This document shows positions 33,330 through 35,989 of a stretch of 35,989 nucleotides of DNA, in pieces. The stretch comes from Ramazzottius varieornatus (lineage: Eukaryota; Tardigrada; Eutardigrada; Parachela; Ramazzottiidae): assembly GCA_001949185.1 (NCBI GenBank), contig BDGG01000006.1, forward strand, positions 2,029,912-2,065,900, read 5' to 3'. How positions within the stretch are numbered: position 1 is the first letter of the stretch; each line of letters opens with the position of its first letter. Below the pieces are notes generated by a model. The model ran no database searches. It was not told the origin of the DNA and saw nothing but the letters and a program-made list of their open reading frames with translations. A program made the position numbers and the translations under genes.

Positions 33330-34328
33330 CTACAGCAAAGTGGCAAACACAACCAGCACACAGAATCCCGCAGTCGCGTAAAGTTTCCCACAACCGCTCG
33401 ATCCGGCTTGGCTGCCACCGGCCTCCGAACCGGTCTGATTACTGGCATCCAGTGCTACAGTGTCACCACCATTTCCACCTCCGCTTCCAGAAGGATCTCC
33501 AGATCCGCCTCCGCTGGCGCCTCCACTCGCGCCTCCGCCACCACCAGGATTAGAACCGGAACCTGATCCCGTGCCCGTACCCGTGCCCGTCGGCAGGTTT
33601 CCTTGTGCATCTGGTCGGACATATGACGCAACGTATTGTTTGATCATGTTTTTCCCAATAAAAGGTTTGTTGTTGCAGGCCTCCGCGCTCGCACAAACAC
33701 AGGACTGGGCACCATTGGCAAACGGATGTGTAAAACAGTGTCCAGTGGGTGACCGAGCAGCAGTTACATTGAGGCCATCTTTTACGAACACATCCATAAT
33801 GATGCATCCACGAAAAGCTCTCTCGACTACAACATACGAGCATGTTTAACAATAGCAGTATTTCGACGATGCGTACTGTTGTCTTATAGTGCTTATATGG
33901 CGAAGTTTCATATCCGTTACCTGCAATTCCGTCTGGAGCCATAAAATATACAGTTTGACATCCCAATCCGGAAACACCGGAGTCAGAGTATTTGGGGTTA
34001 ATACTGACGCAGCCTCTCGTATACGTGTCAAGGATAGCCCTGGTTGACGCCAGACATCCTGGGTCATTCTGGTTGGGCTCCAAGAGGTCATTAGGGTGAT
34101 CCAGATGATAGGTAGAGCAAGCAATGCACCTTGTAACAGCTGCAGACTAAACTCTTCTAACACATTCAACGGATAGGAGAAGCTCGTTACAAACAGTTAC
34201 GGCTCACCTGCGACGAAGGTGAAGGAAGTTGAAGATATCACCAGCCATACAGCAAGAAAGCCTTCTGAAGAAACGGCAGCCCTCAAGGTACCAATACTGA
34301 TTGACAAATCCGGCAATCTCAAACGCAT
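33330..34328 (-). CDS. GPI-anchored Ly6/uPAR-type surface protein, 3 exons
   Basis: Exons are 34328-34208, 34139-33921 and 33826-33330. The GT-AG introns are both phase 1 and the product is 278 residues. The N-terminus carries a hydrophobic signal (FLAVWLVISSTSFTFVAG). A cysteine-rich domain follows, starting TRCIACSTY, with RGC twice, then GHCF and CVCASAEACNN. The CxxC start and the CxC...CN end are the Ly6/uPAR three-finger pattern, with a longer first half than usual. A stalk of about 60 residues rich in Gly, Ser and Thr includes a (GT)n and GSGSGS run. The C-terminus is hydrophobic (LYATAGFCVLVVFATLL) after a small-residue stretch, as expected for GPI attachment. Related animal proteins modulate ion channels, septate junctions or adhesion. 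I cannot assign a specific role. Confidence 0.75.
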
Positions 34329-34758
34329 CTGGAGGCCTTCTGTTTGTAGTACGTCGTAACAAGAAATGTATATTGAAGTCTTTCAATGCCGATTAATACA
34401 AGACACAATCACAATATATTATCCACATGCTGTGTGAATCTCTGTTTTGGTGTTTTGCCATGACGAAGAATACGACTTTGAAAAACCCGTCACTATTTAC
34501 GCGGCAATACTGCCTAGCAATTACGTCTCAAAATCTGCTCTGCAGGAAAGGGCCGGAGACCCTCGCACTGTTCGCTGTAAACTGTTCCTTCAAGTTGGAC
34601 TAGGTTGCACTGGCACACGGCCGGCGAATTTCTTGAAGACATTCACTAGACCAGTGGTCATAAATTAAGTGGCAGCCATTGTCAACCAAAGGTGAGTAAC
34701 GGGGAAGGTTGTGGCCCATGCATGGTTGATGGCGATGGGCAAATGGGCGTTGCTGTTT
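34329..34758. other. Ly6-like gene upstream region
   Basis: Probable promoter and 5' UTR of the Ly6-like gene. No other feature is supported. Confidence 0.3.
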
Positions 34759-35098
34759 TTAACGTATAGAGACCCAATATACCCATAGAGGTGCTCCGGA
34801 AACTGCAACCCAAGTGTTGGCCATGGTGAAGGCGAAACTGACCACGTGCACGTAGAAAAGGTTGACGTAGTACAGGTCTGCAATGGAGACGAAAACAGGT
34901 CCGGTAGTTGTGGTCTTCGTGGATGAGGAACAGCAGGAAGGCATCGAGAGAAAGAGCGCCGCGATGTCGCAGCTGACACGGAAAACTGCTCGGAAGATCG
35001 ACCCATTTTGTTGAAGTCGTGGTTGAGCTGCTCAGCATGAGAGCGTGTAACGGAATAACGACGGTTGAGATTGTCAGCCACGATGAATTGTTGTCCAT
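34759..35098 (-). pseudogene. Possible GPCR-like transmembrane remnant
   Basis: Two overlapping minus-strand frames look partly hydrophobic. One reads TTTTGPVFVSIADLYYVNLF and then VVSFAFTMANTWVAV, which recalls TM2 of rhodopsin-like receptors (TTT-x-F-x-x-S-x-A-D-L). Another begins at 35098 with NNSSWLTISTVVIPL. A frame change is needed to join them and no other helices are present. The resemblance is weak; it may be a receptor-gene fragment or chance. Confidence 0.25.
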
Positions 35099-35584
35099 GT
35101 TGAACAGATATTAAATCTTCCAGGCAAGGTCGACCGAGGATCCAAGACTACGTTTGATGTTGCGAGCAGAGTCATGTCTCCTCGCGTGAACTACAGACCT
35201 GCGAAGGATGTTACTCACTTCTCCCGAGATCTTTACACGGATTTACGGATCGGCTCCGTCGAAATAAACCGGTAGGTCAAAGACTAGGAAATTCAAACAG
35301 GAAGAACAATGCGGGGGGCCGCGGGCGGGAAATCGGCATACAGGTGTCGCCGGCACATGCTCTGCTTATAGTTTCTTGATCGAGCACCCCGATCTGGATA
35401 TTTTGCAGCTGGTTTACCATCAAGCTTCGAGGTACATGTCCAAGTACACCGGAGCCGAAGGATAAGATCTGCAGACCACGAATCAGACTAATCCTCTCTG
35501 GTACTACGTGGTAATTTGACAGAGTAGGAGGCACCCCACGAACCAATTAGTCCTGCATTTGAAGGTATCTCGACGCGATGGATG
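35099..35584. other. Gene-free stretch
   Basis: A 89-codon minus-strand open frame lies at 35277-35546, but it has no recognisable motif. I would not call a gene here. Confidence 0.3.
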
Positions 35585-35701
35585 GACCGCGGGACGGCGG
35601 GTAAGCCACTTTGGCGGAAAAGGTTAGACTGTGGTTCACCACATGCAGTTCAGACTCGAACAGCGGATCCCGTGAGGGAACCTTTCCGTTCTCCCGCGGT
35701 C
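35585..35701. repeat. Short-armed inverted repeat
   Basis: GACCGCGGGA at 35585-35594 is the exact reverse complement of TCCCGCGGTC at 35692-35701, spanning 117 bp. It could be a small MITE, but the arms are short and no target duplication is seen. Confidence 0.4.
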
Positions 35702-35937
35702 TAGAAGAAATTTTTTATATTTTGGATACTCGAAACCACGAAGTCTACCTTGTGCTACGCTTCGTTTCGTTTTTTTACATTTGAAATCTGAAAACAAAAA
35801 CCAATAAAATCTTAAAATCTCGGAAGATACAATACTTTAAGTTATCAAGGTCGGCAATCAGCGACTTTTCCAGATATGGGTGCTCCGGTTGGACGACACC
35901 AACATCTGTTTTTAGTAATTTTATTTTTCACTAGTTA

Positions 35938-35989
35938 CACCAACATGTATTCGTTCCACCAACATGTATTCGTTCCACCAACATGTATT
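35938..35989 (+). repeat. 19-bp tandem repeat running off the window end
   Basis: CACCAACATGTATTCGTTC is repeated exactly twice (35938-35956 and 35957-35975), followed by a 14-bp partial copy at the last base. A related CACCAACAT lies at 35897. It is probably the edge of a minisatellite array. Confidence 0.85.

Overview
The window is animal nuclear DNA. Its genes have many short GT-AG introns, and the proteins are metazoan: a sirtuin with a SIRT1-type C-terminal motif, a full-length TOR kinase, and a cadherin-repeat receptor tyrosine kinase of the Cad96Ca/Stitcher type. Short introns (mostly 56-130 bp), MATH-BTB genes, Cad96Ca and moderate GC suggest an ecdysozoan invertebrate. A tardigrade is my best guess, but it is an inference from gene style and the sequence does not prove it. 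I saw no prokaryotic, viral or CRISPR content and no convincing tRNA or rRNA gene.

Layout. 1-484: short palindromic repeats. 485-1678 (-): two-exon gene for an unrecognised two-pass membrane protein. 2162-4569 (-): eight-exon SIRT1, with a near-perfect 20-bp-stem palindrome in intron 2. 4932-5551: non-autonomous hAT-like element with an 8-bp target duplication. 5672-7420 (+): a MATH-gene fragment followed by a MATH-BTB gene with frame breaks. 7761-8328: MITE with 45-bp inverted ends. 8547-9951 (+): alpha-1,3-fucosyltransferase. 10225-13921 (-): ten-exon Cad96Ca-like receptor kinase. 15888-16497 (+): divergent, frameshifted H3.3-like gene. 16644-17065: another MITE. 18121-29623 (+): 25-exon TOR kinase, predicted 2480 residues. 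30152-30410 and 30984-32957: a small MITE and a decayed pogo/Tigger-like transposon. 33330-34328 (-): GPI-anchored Ly6/uPAR-type protein. 34759-35098: weak GPCR-like remnant. 35938-35989: start of a 19-bp tandem repeat that runs to the window edge.

The most striking signal is a family of nine related fold-back elements inside eight introns of TOR, between 19.8 and 27.9 kb. Each has AAGTGGCGCAC / GTGCGCCACTT arms around a conserved loop, and the loop occurs in both orientations. I did not find the family elsewhere in the window. The introns that carry them are 190-340 bp, while most of the others are 56-126 bp. This looks like repeated insertion of a small palindromic MITE into one essential gene. 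It should give the TOR pre-mRNA a row of strong intronic hairpins.

Functionally, TOR and SIRT1 are both nutrient and stress regulators and lie about 14 kb apart. The fucosyltransferase, Cad96Ca and Ly6 proteins belong to the secretory pathway or cell surface. Nothing suggests an operon: genes are on both strands, each with its own introns. The intergenic space is dominated by non-autonomous DNA transposons of at least five unrelated families.
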